Assembly (NCBI GenBank): GCA_947561715.1
Contig: OX387205.1
Coordinates: 2,175,001-2,239,000, forward strand
Direction: 5' to 3'
From: Ascidia mentula
Taxonomy: Eukaryota; Chordata; Ascidiacea; Phlebobranchia; Ascidiidae
Length of the DNA: 64,000 nucleotides
Positions within the stretch are counted from its first letter, which is position 1. Each line of letters starts with the position of its first letter. The notes under the pieces are model-generated. The model was not told the DNA's origin. It did no database searches and saw nothing but the letters and a program-made list of their open reading frames with translations. Of this stretch, positions 38,244 through 51,808 are shown piece by piece. Position numbers and translations under genes: made by a program.

Positions 38244-40387
38244 ACAATCGGTGTTCGGTTGTGAAACACTGCACATTCTTATACAGAAAATTTTGTGAAA
38301 CACTGCTAATTCTATTTCAAAAGAATTATTCCTAAAATTGTGATTGACACGTGTGTATGGGCCTCATCCAAATAGGAGGAAGTGATTAAAACTTGTAGTA
38401 GTTTGTCTTTACGTCATTGCTTAAATACATTAAACACCAAAATAACTTACGGGCGCAAATACGTTGGATTGCTACCATTCCAAGCCAAGTCTTTTACTTG
38501 GCGACCTCAGCATACAACGGGAAAACAGTTTTCGTCCAGTTGGGCTGCAACACCACTGCATATCGTAGGTTAGTTGGTTGCATAAAGAAACAAAATATTC
38601 TGTTATATTGAGGTGATGAAATCAAACATAAGCTCACAAGTTTTTCTTGTGTTTAGACATTCCTTAACACACATATCATTACAAATATTGCAATGAAGAA
38701 TGTTTGATGTATTATACGTGACGCAAAACAATCTCCAACTGCAAGGTATAAACACCTTTCGATATATAGTGACATAAATCAAACCGTCTTCGATAATGGC
38801 AGACGGAAAAGACAATTACAATTAAATAATCATTTACTTGAAGAATGCATGGAATCAGTTTTTACCCCAAAAAAGGATTTATGAAATAATAACATATGAG
38901 CAAAAAAAAATTGTAATGAGTAACAACGAATATTTGTTTTATTTCAAACGTTTGTCATGTGCGTCCAATCTCATCCAATAAAAAAGGAAGCCTCTCTTGC
39001 TTTAGACAGACAACGTACTCGATAATTGCACACAGGCCTGTTCTGAAACCTTATGTCTTCAAAGATCTCGCTTTGGATTGGATAGTCTGAGTCACGTGTT
39101 CCAAGTAGGACGTGCGTTGGTACGACCGCTCAACTTTCAGGAAACGAGCTGGGAATTTAATTGCCCAAACGAACAGGAAACACTGCTACTCATTTCCACG
39201 CGCGCCACAAGATTAACTTTGTTGCAAAACATTTTATGCCGAAGCTTACATATTTATCCTTTTCTATCACTGTATATTTATGTTAACTTTTTTGAAAGGA
39301 TTTTCTCAGATATTGCGAAATATCGGCCGGGTTTATGCAGAATTGCAAATTGTACAAATCTTATCTGTTTTGTTGACAACGAGAATTGCTAATCACGTAT
39401 TTAAGCCCATTCGTGCAACGTTTGCGATCCTTAGTACGACACAAGTTTGATGACCATTGGTATGAGATAATCCAGGAGCCGGTAACCCCTGGCACGAGTG
39501 ATAAGAGGTGATTATTCATGACACGCCAAGGGATTTACGAGTTCATACTTAAATACTTCTCCATGCGACTGGAATTGTTGTGTCAGAAAAAAACGCCAAA
39601 AAGTCTTAATCCTCGAGAATTGTGTTAGTCTACAGATCAAAATGAAAATTCATGTACTGGGTGGTCGTTACAAAGTAACAAAGGCAAAGAGCAACAGGTC
39701 TAAAAACTACAGTCTCCACCTGAACTGATAAGACCTTACAGGTCGAAACACTGTGCCCTCTACTGTCTCAAAGAGCAACATATTTTAGTGTACCCATGTA
39801 ATTAGCAAGCGAGGTCATCAACGTTATAACATAGTTTGTAAACTGGAAGAAACGTTCAAATGGTTGGTCCCTAAGTAATCAAACGATTAAAACCCGTACA
39901 ATAACACATAGACAAACGCTCTGTTTCAAAAGCGAACATCCGGCGGTTTTAATAACGTTTGCATAGAAAAAAATAACATTCGAGACATTGTGCAAACAAG
40001 TGTACTTGCATGAGTGCAGCGGCGTATATTTTATTGTAACCACTGCTTCGTATGGCATGCGGTGAGATTTCTTTGGGGTTAAACTTCAGGGTGTGTTTGT
40101 GTGTCACATTGCATATCAGATGGATGTTTTTGAACAATAAAACGATTTTACAAATAAAATTAAGCAAAAATACTACAGCCTACTGCTAATCTTATTCTGT
40201 AGACAGGAAAAATGGTATGTAGCAAAGGGATTAAGCCGTTCAGTGTTTGTTTACTAAGTGTACCAGTACCCCCCATTATTTGTTTAAGTTTGAATATGTG
40301 TGTCACCTAACCTGGTGTTTTTTGCAAAGCAGCTTGTTCACATACTGATAGATTAGGTTGTTCGTTCTTATTCAGTTAATCAACACG
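38244..40387. repeat. Array spacer after copy D (duplicate of that after B)
   Basis: It is nearly colinear with 25784-27893 with small indels, for example about 80 extra bases near 38260-38345. It contains worn Penelope-tail-like sequence around 40010-40130 on the minus strand. No gene is supported. Confidence 0.6.
39725..39748 (+). ncRNA. Degenerate hammerhead-like core (spacer copy 3)
   Basis: It reads CTGATAA, hairpin GACCT-TAC-AGGTC, then GAAA. It is the duplicate of the motif near 27231. Probably inactive. Confidence 0.45.
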
Positions 40388-43300
40388 ATGATAAGCTTCG
40401 ATTTGCTGTTGGACAAAGTTGGTGAAATTGGACTTTACCAGATAGTGGTTGGCATTCTCATAGGCTATGCAAGCATGGTCGGTGGATATCATTCGTTGGC
40501 ATCGGTTTTCATTGCATACGAATCTGATTACAGGTAAGCTTACTTACAGAGAGCAACGATCGTAGAGCGTTATCTGTGGTGTCAGATTCCAAAAGCAACC
40601 GCAAGCGATCATTACAGGTGCAATGTTCCGCCATTGGACAACTCAACGGCTTACCCCAACTTGACTGAATCTGACATTCTCAACTACACAACACCTTATG
40701 ACAAATCATCACAAGAATACGATACTTGCAAGAAGTAACAATGTTGCCAACAAAAACCTTTTTCTATTTCATGCACATGTAAAACGACCAAATTGTTTGT
40801 AGATATGATTACGATTACGGTACATGCAATGGGTCTTTGACGTGTGTTAACCAATCAGCTAACTCTATCCCATGCGACCAAGGTTATTGGTACGACCGAA
40901 GCATCTTTACTGAGACTATCGTTACCGAGGTTTGCTATAATGGACAAACATTTTTATCAAATATTTTCTTTTTTTCATATTTTTGCTTGTAGTTCAACCT
41001 CGTTTGCACCCGAAGCTACCTCATACCATTCACTACCTCAATGTATTACGTCGGAATGTTGGTCGGGTCGTTTCTGTTTGGAAATGTTTCTGACAGGTTT
41101 GTAGGCAACTTTTCGAACGAAATATTTCGTGCTTGCTGTGCATCTTGCCAAAACTGTTTCTATTTGAATAGCGAAACTAATGATGCCTCCAAATACAGTC
41201 GTAATAGATATAGGAAAAAACGTCAAACAAACGACTTAGGATTATATAAGCGTTGTTCTTAAAATATTTTACGAAGTCTTTGTTGACAATAAAGGTAATA
41301 GGATATTCCGACAATACCAATTTCGAAAACTGTATTCTAACAAAGTTTGCAGGGGTAATGCATTCATTTTGAGTAACAGAAGAAAAAAACATAGCTTTAA
41401 GCTAGCATTTGCACAGTCATACTAGGGCCAACATTATCAGAAAACGATGTGCTGGAAACTGTACACAACACAGCAGTATAGGCTCGGGAGGTAAGCTCGG
41501 CGCTAGTGGCGTGACATTGTGGCTCACTTTTGTAGCAGTAATAATGAAATTCTTGGAACACAAGGCATGAAAACCATGCACCGACTTTGCGAATTGTTTT
41601 CCCCAGGGACCTTGGTGCATTAAACATTAACATGTACACATAGGATGTCCCTGTAGGGGTATGGATACGACAATCATTAACAAATACATGCAGGTTTGGA
41701 CGCAAACCAACCATGGTATTTTGCTCGGTGTTTGCGGTTGGAAGCATGTTCGGTTCGGCGTTCAGCACCTCGGTGGAGATGTTCTCTGTTTTCCGAGCTT
41801 TGGTTTCCTGCTTTAGAATTGGAACAGTCGTGTCCGGCTATGTGTACAGTAAGCACAGTGCATAGTTAGGATATACCAATGGTTCCCAATTTTTTTCTTT
41901 GGCCCAAATAACATTACTGAATCTTGCAACACAAATGAACCCTTTTATGCTGAAAATCATTTGTAATCTGATAAAGAAACTAGGCCATACTGCCGAAGAC
42001 ATTGACAAGTTTCAATAAATTCCTGCCGATGCTTCCAGGCATGTTTTATTGCTACAATACGGCTCTACTGACAATAATTACATGCCAATAATTACATATT
42101 TTTTGTCGTCTTAAATGTCAGTGTTTTCAGCAGTATTGGGCAGTTTGTTCTTCTGGAAGTATCACACACTAGTGTAACTTTCCAACTTTAACCTCAACCT
42201 TTTGTGATATACCTCACCTGCGATTAACATTTAATCGTTCAGTCATCGAGGTTATTGGAGTACAGTGGCGGACAGTTTTTGGTATGGCTTACCAAATCTA
42301 TTATGCTCTCGGATATATGGTTCTGGGAGGTATGGCTTACTACTGGAGAAACTGGCACAATTTATTGGCAAGTACTATACAGATACGAGTTTGGTTGCAT
42401 AAATTTGTTCTACGATTTTGACAAGTAACGTCAACACAAAACACATTGCGATTTTCGTCTGCGTTTGTGAACACATTTAAAACCGGTTTGGTGAAAGATC
42501 TATGGAATATTTAATGGGGACAAATCAACAACGTAGTATTATTCATTGTTCCAGCTCGTGGCCACGCTGGTTAGCGCCCCTCTAATCCTGTTTGTCCTTA
42601 TCTTTCCTGAGTCACCAAGGTGGCTTTTTGCAATGAAAAAGGACGAGAAAGGAATATGGGTAAAGGCGTGCGTTTGTACATGAAATTTTTTTTGATAATC
42701 CTGATTTTCGGTCGAATAGGCGACAAAACTGATAGCCAGGATTAACAAAAAGCATTTGGATGAAGAGGATTGGGAGGAAGCAAGAAAAGCCGGTGAGGAA
42801 AAACTGGTAAATCGACTTTTTTCGAAGTATCGTGTAATAATTTGTCTGACGTAATTTGTATTGAACTTTAGAAACAATTGCAATCGGTGGAAACAAAATA
42901 CACTTATTTCGATCTTTTTAAAACTCCGGGACTTCGAATCGCTACGTTTAAGATCGTGTTTGCCTGGTAAGTACCTGATGCGGTTGCAGAAAACATAAGC
43001 AACCACTAACATATTGGTAACAGTACTAAATATAATCACACTGCAGTCTCACTGAACGTTTTGTACAAATTTTCAGGTTTGCCAACAGTTTGGTCTATAA
43101 TGGAGTATCGTTGAATGCCGGGGCATTAGCAGGAGACGTCTTCGTCAACAACACGTTAACTAAGCCCTTTATTAAATAAAGTAAATCATTTAATATAGAA
43201 GGGTACACAGAATGTGAACGTTTCCCTTTGACTCAAATTCAGGCCCAGAGTGGTCGGTTTGATCCCAATGACGAATTATGTACAAGTAAACAGACTGTTA

Positions 43301-44950
43301 TTTTATGCTACCAGGCTACATAATACAATAGGCTTTTCCGCAATACAAAATAGTAAATATCATTCGATGTTTGACGTGTCGCCATACAAACTGTTGTTGT
43401 ATGACAACCATAGGCGGGCGTCGATTTAGGGGTGACTGCGGTGACATGTCACCTCTCACAAACAAACAGAGGTGACAACGTACGTATTTTCACCCCTGTA
43501 TTTCGTTTAAATTAAAAATTAGACACGAAACGGAATTTGCGTCGTTTGCCTATAAAGGCGATACGACTGACGATATGTTTTTTGCGTGTTTCTAAAACCT
43601 GGAAAAGTCACCCTTAATATTTTACAAAACGTTGAAAAATCGACGCCCATGATGACAATCGAAACGGCGAAAGAAACTGACAGTTTTGTATTGCCAAATA
43701 ATCCTTTGTATTATGCGTGAAATTTGCCTACACTGTAAAATAAAGTAACCAAAACTTTTTTTACGGTATCACTAAAATGCAAAGGCTAAAGTGTGCCTCC
43801 ATTTCACTGTCCACAGTGCTTCTTTCCAGCAAAATTGTTTTTGTATCCACCAGATGGCGTATTTGAAATTTCCTCATATCTTCTTTGCATGGCACTAATG
43901 GATAAAACAGGACGAAGAATCCTTCTGTCTTCCATGTTTTTTATTTCTGGCGTTGGTCTTCTTGCAAGTGTTATTGTAAATGAGTACGCAGGCGACGACA
44001 GAAGTACGTTTAAACTTGCACGTTTCATTTTTCTTTCCATAATACTCACATTATGTCAATGTATCAAAGTTGTGATGTATAGGATCAGTTTGTTGTGAAA
44101 TAGAATATTAAAAATTTTATTTGTCATATCTTAATGTGCTCAATAAAGTTTCATGTTTCAAAGTATGAACAACACGAAACCTCTATGTTATGTGCCATCA
44201 TGTTATTATATTGCAGCACTTGTGACACTAGGTGTCGTGTTTGCGTTCATTGCCAAGTTTGGAATTTCCGGATCTTTTGCGATAATTTACAACTTCACGA
44301 CCGAACTTTACCCGACAGTAGTGAGGTGAACTATGTTGGAAACATTTCACTTACTTGTTCTTAATCTGTTTTGTTTTATTTTGTGAGTTCAGGAGCAATG
44401 GTTTCGGGAACGCTTCCTTTGCCTCTCGAATTGGAGGGATTAGCGCCCCTTACATCATATCACTGCATGAACACAATTTCCTGGCTTCCCAATTCATTGT
44501 TTGGCGTATGTGGTACGAATTCAGACGAATAGTCGCATTGTGGCGCAGAAACGGGCGTTTAAATATCATATTTTCAGCTGTCCTTGCCGGCGTTATATCT
44601 TTGACTTTTCCCGAAACCAACGGCAAACCGATGATGGAAACAATAGAACAAGCAGAAATATTTTACAAAACTGGTGAAGTTGTCGATCTTAACAAGATGG
44701 GCGACGCTAAAAGTGTGACGTAAGTATGACGTCGTCGACGTACATATAAAGTGTGACGCAAGTACCACGTAAGTAGTTGAGCTTTGATGATAAGTCAGCA
44801 GTATATTTGATGACGTAATGCCTGTTTTAAAACCAATCCATGAACAAGCCGATTTGTTGTAGAAGCGACCGCGACAGAAAACTTTCAATTGTGGTTCATC
44901 AGAACAAAGCGTTCGAGGACGATGACGTCACAATCGGTGTTCGATTGTAA
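40388..44950 (+). pseudogene. SLC22-family transporter copy E, mosaic with two lesions
   Basis: Exons by homology: 40388-40533, 40618-40734, 40803-40929, 40993-41096, 41694-41848, 42243-42367, 42555-42659, 42720-42806, 42872-42966, 43077-43159, 43854-44003, 44217-44325, 44393-44509, 44578-44719, 44863-44950. Exons 1 to 11 are of the C/G type. From about exon 12 onward, sequence and introns match the A/F type (for example gggcgtttaaatatc in intron 13 and the long final exon). The donor of exon 10 reads ttaa|ctaag where C and G have ttaa|gtaag, and reading through meets TAA within the intron. Exon 13 has an inserted T (ctgcaTgaacac, near 44466), which shifts the frame before the last helix. It is probably inactive. 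Confidence 0.8.
43416..43648. repeat. MITE in intron 10 of copy E
   Basis: It begins GGGCGTCGATTT and ends AAATCGACGCCC. It is homologous to the elements in C and G with a few small insertions inside. Here the terminal repeats are a full 12 bp. Confidence 0.6.
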
Positions 44951-47633
44951 ATTATATCAAATTTTAGTGAAGCTGAAATCGAATCAAGAATGTATATGTA
45001 TGGTAGTGCGATGATAGCACGCTCTACACTAAACCCAAATGAGCAAATGTAAAGAAGTAGTAGTAGATACACACACTTTCTCTAGAGAACGGTTCCTATA
45101 TCCAAAACCCATTGTGACGCATCAATGTCGATTTTAAGCGCCCCCAAAATAGATTTGCTGTAACACTGACATGTGTGTATGCTGTGTATATAGTACCTTG
45201 CACCGCATTTAGGGACATTTCGACAAACTAATACTAAAAATTATAATAAAGGCCTTTGAGTCTTCGGGCAAACGAATAATTATTTTTGCTGTTTTTTACA
45301 CAAACGCATGCAATCTGGAAAACCAAACAACAAATACAAAGAGCCACATTCGCCAAATATTGACAAAAGAAACCAAATACTGGTAGACAATAAATGTTTT
45401 CATTTTTGGCGAATCGTTGTGAAAAAGTGCCGCAGCGACGCGGTAACTGTCATCTGATCAAGTTGTACTAAAGACTGAAGCAACTGTGAAAAGAAACGCT
45501 TTCGGATGTAATTAACGAGTTGGCAAGTTGTACGAAATACAGGCATGGCAATAATTAAAAGATTAGTGAAGACACAAAATTACGTAATCTATACAAAAGC
45601 ATGCGCTAGGTATGCGATAAAAGTGTGCAAAATTGCCATCATGTTACGCCACTAACGCCGAGTTAATCACCGAGCCGACCACTGCATTGTCTGATATTGA
45701 CAATAAAGCGTTTTTGATAGCATTGGCCTAAGTCTTACTGTGCAAACGCAAGCTTAAATAACCGTATGGTGTTTTCAAACTACGCTCAGCTTCCTCGCTC
45801 TTTCATTTCCTCTCTAACCATTAATTAATTTTGGAAGTGATGCGCCTGGCAATCTATGCGATTCTTAATATACGCCCGTACAAAGCTTGAAAAGCTCGAA
45901 GTTTTCAATATTGCCCGTCTCCGTTCGCAGTAAGGACATGGGTAAGGGATATGTGAGATAAAGGCAATTGTTTCCTCTGTATTCGTTTTTGCGTTGGTGC
46001 CTTTCAAGTGATTTTGAGGCGATCATTTTCTATGACACTAGATGCAGAAGAGAGGGAAATTTAAACATTGGGCTTAGCCTGTCGTATCTGGTGAACCGAA
46101 GAATTCTCAGTCAAGTTAATTGCCAACTGTCAATTGCTGCAGAAGCAAACATTTGGATTACCTCAATTCCAAGTTCGAGGATTGGCCGGTGTCGGACTTT
46201 CATACAGCGGCCGTAGCCAATTTGGATCCCGATCTACGTCACTAACCCTAGTACAAGTTGCAGCACGGTATCGTTTCCAAAAAAAGAATACTGCTTGCCG
46301 TCCCAAGTCGAAGAAAGTGTCAGGATTGCCCAACACCATTCCACGTATCAAAGATCATCTCGCTTTGGATTGGATAGTCTGAGTCACGTGTTCCAAGTAG
46401 GACGTGCGTTGGTACAATCGCTCAACTTCAGGAAACGGGCTGGGAATTTAACCGCCCGAACGAACAGGAAACACTGCTACTCATTTCCACGCGCGCCACA
46501 AGATTAACTTTGTTGCAAAACATTTTATGCTGAAGCTTTCATATTTATCCTTTTCTCTTACTGTATATTTCTGTTAACTTTTTTGAAAGGATTTTCCCAG
46601 ATATTGCGAAATATCGGCCGGGTTTATGCAGAATTGCAAATTGTACAAATCTTATCTGTTTTGTTGACAGCGAGAATTGCTAATCACGTATTTAAGCCCA
46701 TTCGTGCAACGTTTGCGGTCCTTATTACGACACAAGTTTTATTACCATTGGTGTGAGATAATCCAGGAGCCGGTAACCCCTGGCACGAGTGATAAGAGGT
46801 GATTATTCATGACACGCCAATGGATTTACGAGTTCAGACTTAAATACTTCTCCATGCGACTGGAATTGTGTTGTGTCAGAAAAAAAAACGCCAAAAATTC
46901 CTAATCCTCGTGAATTGTGTTAGCCTACAGATCAAAATGAAAATAAAAACTACAGTCACCACCTGAACTGATAAGACCTTACAGGTCGAAACACTGTGCC
47001 CTCTACTGTCTCAAAGAGCAACATATTTTAGTGTACCCATGTAATTAGCAAGCGAAGTCATCAACGTTATAACATAGTATGTAAACTGGAAGAAATGTTC
47101 AAATGGTTGGTCCCTAAGTAATCAAACGATTAAAACCCGTACAATAACACATAGACAAACGCTCTGTTTCAAAAGCGAACATCTGGCGGTTTTAAAAATG
47201 TCTGCATAGAAAAAAAATAACACTCGAGACATTGCGCAAACAAGTGTTCTTGCATGAGTGCAGCGGCGTATATTTTATTGTAACCACTGTTTCGTCTGGC
47301 ATGCGGTGAGACTTCTTTAGGGTTAAACTTCAGGGTGTGTATGTGTGTCACATTGCCTATCAGATGGATGTTTTTGAACAATAAAACGATTCTAGACTTA
47401 ATGTTAAGCGAAAATACTACAGCCTACTGCTAATCTTATTCTGTAGAGAGGTAAAATGGTATGTAGCAAAGGGATCAAGCCGTTCAGTGTTTGTTTACTA
47501 AGTGTACCAGTACACCCCAATTATTTGTTTAAGTTTAAAGATGTGTGTCACCTAATCTGGTGTTTTTTTGCAAAGCAGTTAGTTCACATACTGATAGATT
47601 AGGTTGTTCGTTCTTATTCAGTTAATCCACACG
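44951..47633. repeat. Array spacer after copy E
   Basis: It closely matches 17294-20155 and 51809-54691, including the GTA run, the 18300-18860-type segment (here about 45960-46510) and the Penelope-tail-like block (about 47230-47345, minus strand). No gene is supported. Confidence 0.6.
46968..46991 (+). ncRNA. Degenerate hammerhead-like core (spacer copy 4)
   Basis: It reads CTGATAA, hairpin GACCT-TAC-AGGTC, then GAAA. About 60 bp just upstream are deleted relative to the other spacers. Probably inactive. Confidence 0.4.
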
Positions 47634-50600
47634 ATGATAAGCTTCGATTTTCTGTTGCACAAAGTTGGTGAAATTGGACTTTACCAGATTGTGGTTGGCA
47701 TTCTTTTAAGCTACACCAGCGCTGTCGGAGGATATCATTCGTTGGCAACTGTTTTCATTGCATACGAATCTGACTACAGGTAAGCTTACTTACAAAAGGC
47801 AACGATACGGCAAACCTATGTTGGTAAACCAGTGCAACCGTTCCAGGTGCAATGTTCCGCCATTGGACAACTCAACGGCTTACCCCAACTTGACTGAATC
47901 TGACATTCTCAACTACACAACACCTTACGACCAATCATCAGAAGAATACGACACTTGCGTTAAGTACGTTGATTGGGTTAAGTTACATATTAAAAAATAA
48001 GATTCACAACATTGTAATAATGCTTGTAGATACGGGTACGATTACGGTACATGCAATGGGTCTTTAACGTGTGTTAACAAATCAGCTGACTCTATCCCAT
48101 GCGACCAAGGTTATTGGTACGACCGAAGTATGTTTACTGAGACTGTTGTTACCGAGGTAGGGTTCAATAATAACAAGCATATTCTCAAAATTCCATCTCT
48201 ACAATGTATAACTTGTAGTTCAACCTCGTGTGCGACAGAAGTTATCTAATACCTTTTTCTACCTCAATGTATTACGTCGGAATGTTGGCCGGATCGCTTC
48301 TGTTCGGAAACGTGGCAGACAGGTTTGTGTGCAACTTTTTTCAATGCCTAATTAACGTCGTATTAATCTTTTCTATTGGAGAAAACGTCAGGTTTTCTTT
48401 GAAAAAAAGTCACTGGCTTCGCAAATTGCTTTTTTGTTCTTTAGTGCATTAAACATTAACTTTCATGTACACGAAGGCAATAAAATTAGTCAAAGCTTTA
48501 ACTGTCAACATTGATGTTTGATTGGCAAATACCTACAGGTTTGGTCGTAAACCGACGATGATCGTATGCACCGCGTTGTCGGTTGCAAGTATGTTTGGAA
48601 TGACATACAGCACATCGGTGGAGATGTACACGGCTTTCCGAGCCCTCATTGCCTTCTTCAGATACGGAGGAGTCATCGGATCATATGTGTACAGTAAGCA
48701 CAATAAAGGCCCTTCACTCTATATTGTTGAAGCCAACCTGTCGTTGGACCCAATCTTTTATTAACGTTATTCCTTGTGTGTTTACTACCTGGGTTTAGTA
48801 ATTACAAGACAACAATATGCATTTTTAAATAATAATCATTCATTTTTTATGGTTTTGCAAATGTATTGCAACAACCTAGTTTTGGTTTGTTTTGTAAATG
48901 GTGTTCTTAAACTAATATATTTTCTGGTTTGACAACTTGTCCATGTCTAACGATTCATCGAATAATGCAAACGGAATAAAGTATTTGTTACCAAAAAGCA
49001 TTGTCAGTACAAATATATATAGGCAGAGCTATTATGCCATAGTGGTGCAAACACTTCTGTGTTCATCATCAGTGCTGCAAGGTAACACAGTAGTATTAAA
49101 ACCTTTGAACTACTATGATTAACATGTTACGTATACTCGTATATAGTTTTTCGTCCCTTCAAATATCACGTATGGAAAAGTGTGCCTTCGACTTATTAAT
49201 TTTTTATCCTATGCCAATTGCAAGAAAGTTGCTTTTGAACTTCTTGTCATTCAGTCATCGAGGTTATTGGAATACGATGGCGAACAATATTTGGGATGAC
49301 TTACCAAATCTATTTTGCACTCGGCTACATGGTTTTGGGAGGAATGGCTTATTACTGGAGGAACTGGCACAATTTAATGGCAAGTGTTTGGCAGACATGT
49401 GTTTTGTTGTAAATTTTGTTTACGGGCTGATAACCTTCACGTTCTTTAGCCGAAGAACACTGCCCTTTACATTAGGATTGTAATTGTATCTGCATTTGGC
49501 CTCAACACATATTTATAGCCGATTCTACAAGCGATCATCAGATAATAAAATAAAATATTGCCAGCGTTTAAATCTGCAGTCATGTGCATATACGCACTGT
49601 TTGGAATTGTAAGGTATCATCAGTGCAGCTGGTGACTGTCGCACTGGGCTTGCTTTTAAACTAGCAGGCACACAGATTTCTACTTTGCGGTACTTTCCGA
49701 TTATTGCCGGGCTTGATTTTTGACGAAATGAGTGTTAAACGTAAAAACTAATGTGTGTATTGTTCATTGTCCAGCTCGTAGCCACGCTGTTCAGCGCTCC
49801 TCTTCTTATTTTCGTTGTCATCCTTCCGGAGTCACCGAGATGGCTTTTTGCCATGAAGAAAGATAAGGAGGGAATACGGGTAAAGGCTTGTGGGCTTGTG
49901 GTTTGGTGCAAAATACTTTACTTAAAATAATTTGTTGCTGACCCTGTCTGACATAATGTTCAATAAACAGCTCTTATAACAAAAATAATATACTTGGTAA
50001 TCCTGATACTTCCAATAGGTGACAAAACTAATGGCCAAAATCAACAAAAAGCATTTGAATGAAGAAGATTGGGACGGAGCAAGAAAAGCTGGAGAAGTAA
50101 AAGAGGTAAAACTTTCAAGAAAGGTAGAAAAAACTGAATGACGTCGTTGGTTTTAAACTTTAGAAAGAATTGGAGCAGTCGTCAGGAACTGAAAGAAAAT
50201 ATTCGTCTCTTGATCTTTACAAAACCCCAGAACTTCGAATTGCCACGATTAAAATCATGTTCAACTGGTAAGTTGTACAGGCGTCATTGTAATGAGTTTG
50301 CAGCAGTTTTGTGTCACTGTGTTTTTTCAGGTTTGCCAACAGTTTGGTGTATAGTGGAGTATCGTTGAATGCAGGGGCGTTAGCAGGGGACATCTTCGTC
50401 AACAACACGTTAAGTACGAGCTTTATTAATATAACATAAAATATTCATGGTAAATGCTTGTTAATTAATTCTGGGAATCATCCCCATTATGTTGCAACAA
50501 GCACTGACAATTTCTACCTTATGTATATTTATACCACATTTACAGAAACGTTTTCCTAAAACTAATGTTCATGGTGAATAGGTAACCTGTAAAATAACGT

Positions 50601-51808
50601 TCCCCATTCGTTTAGATAATGGCCAAGAGCGTTTATTCTGTGCCATGAGAAAGTAACTAACATGCTTGTCAAAAATAGTCCAACAGATATAACGATAAGC
50701 TATAATATACGACCACATCTAGTGAATACTTTGCTGTTCAGTTACTTTTTAAAAACTGAAAAACACACGTTTTCTGTCCACCAACAGACGGAGTATTTGA
50801 GATCGCTTCGTATATTGCTTGCATGCTCCTCATGGATAAGACAGGACGAAGAACTCTTCTGTCAGCCATGTTTCTTATTGCTGGCGTTGGTCTGATCGCA
50901 AGTGTGATTGTGAACGAATACGCAGGCGACGACCAAAGTTCGTGTGACATTTACTATTATACCCTTTCAAGTTACACGACAGGCCTAATTTCCAGTATGA
51001 ATATCTTCGTATCCTTCTGCTCTACAAGGAATATGGCGTCATATGTGTCCAAAACCAACTTATTATTATATTGCAGCACTTGTGACACTAGGTGTCATAT
51101 TCGCCTTCATCGGAAAGTTTGGAATTTCCGGATCTTTTGCGATAATTTACAACTTCACGACCGAACTTTACCCGACTGTAGTAAGGTAAACTATGTTGGA
51201 AAGTTTTTACTTACTTGTTCTAAATCTTGTTGTGTTATTTTATGAGTTCAGGAGCAATGGTTTCGGGAACGCTTCCTTTGCTTCTCGAATCGGAGGGATT
51301 AGCGCCCCTTATATCATATCACTGCAGAACACAATTTCCTGGCTTCCCAATTCATTGTTTGGCGTATGTGGTACGAATTCAGACGATTAATCTCATTGTG
51401 GCGCAGAAACAGGCGTTTACATATCATATTTTCAGCTGTCCTTGCCGGCGTTATATCTTTGACCTTTCCCGAAACCAACGGCAAACCGATGATGGAAACA
51501 ATTGAACAAGCAGAAATATTTTACAAAACCGGTGAAGTTGTCGATCTCAACAAGATGGGCGACGCTAAAAGTGTGACGTAAATATGACGTCGTTGACGTA
51601 CAAATAAAGTGTGACGCAAGTACCACGTAAGTAGTTGAGCTTTGATGATAAGTCAGCAGTAGATTTGATGACGTAATGGCTGTTTTAAAACCATTCCATG
51701 AACATGCCGATTTGTTGTAGAAGCGACCGCGACAGAAAACTTTCAATTGTGGTTCATCAGAACAAAGCGTTCGAGGACGATGACGTCACAATCGGTGTTC
51801 GATTGTAA
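47634..51808 (+). CDS. SLC22-family transporter, copy F (intact mosaic, 585 aa)
   Basis: Exons: 47634-47779, 47847-47963, 48030-48156, 48219-48322, 48539-48693, 49255-49379, 49775-49879, 50019-50105, 50164-50267, 50331-50413, 50788-50937, 51077-51185, 51252-51367, 51436-51577, 51721-51808. They total 1758 nt in one frame. Exons 1 to 4 and their introns are of the B/D type. From the end of exon 5 (FFRYGGVIGSYVY) onward, exons and introns match copy A, so the gene is a recombinant. All SLC22 motifs are present: glycosylated outer loop, GRKPTM, PESPRWL, MDKTGRR, ELYPTVV and PETNGKPM. The C-terminal tail is acidic (AFEDDD). Intron 6 has a GC donor although the matching intron of A has GT. It should be a plasma-membrane transporter of unknown organic substrates. 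Confidence 0.88.
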
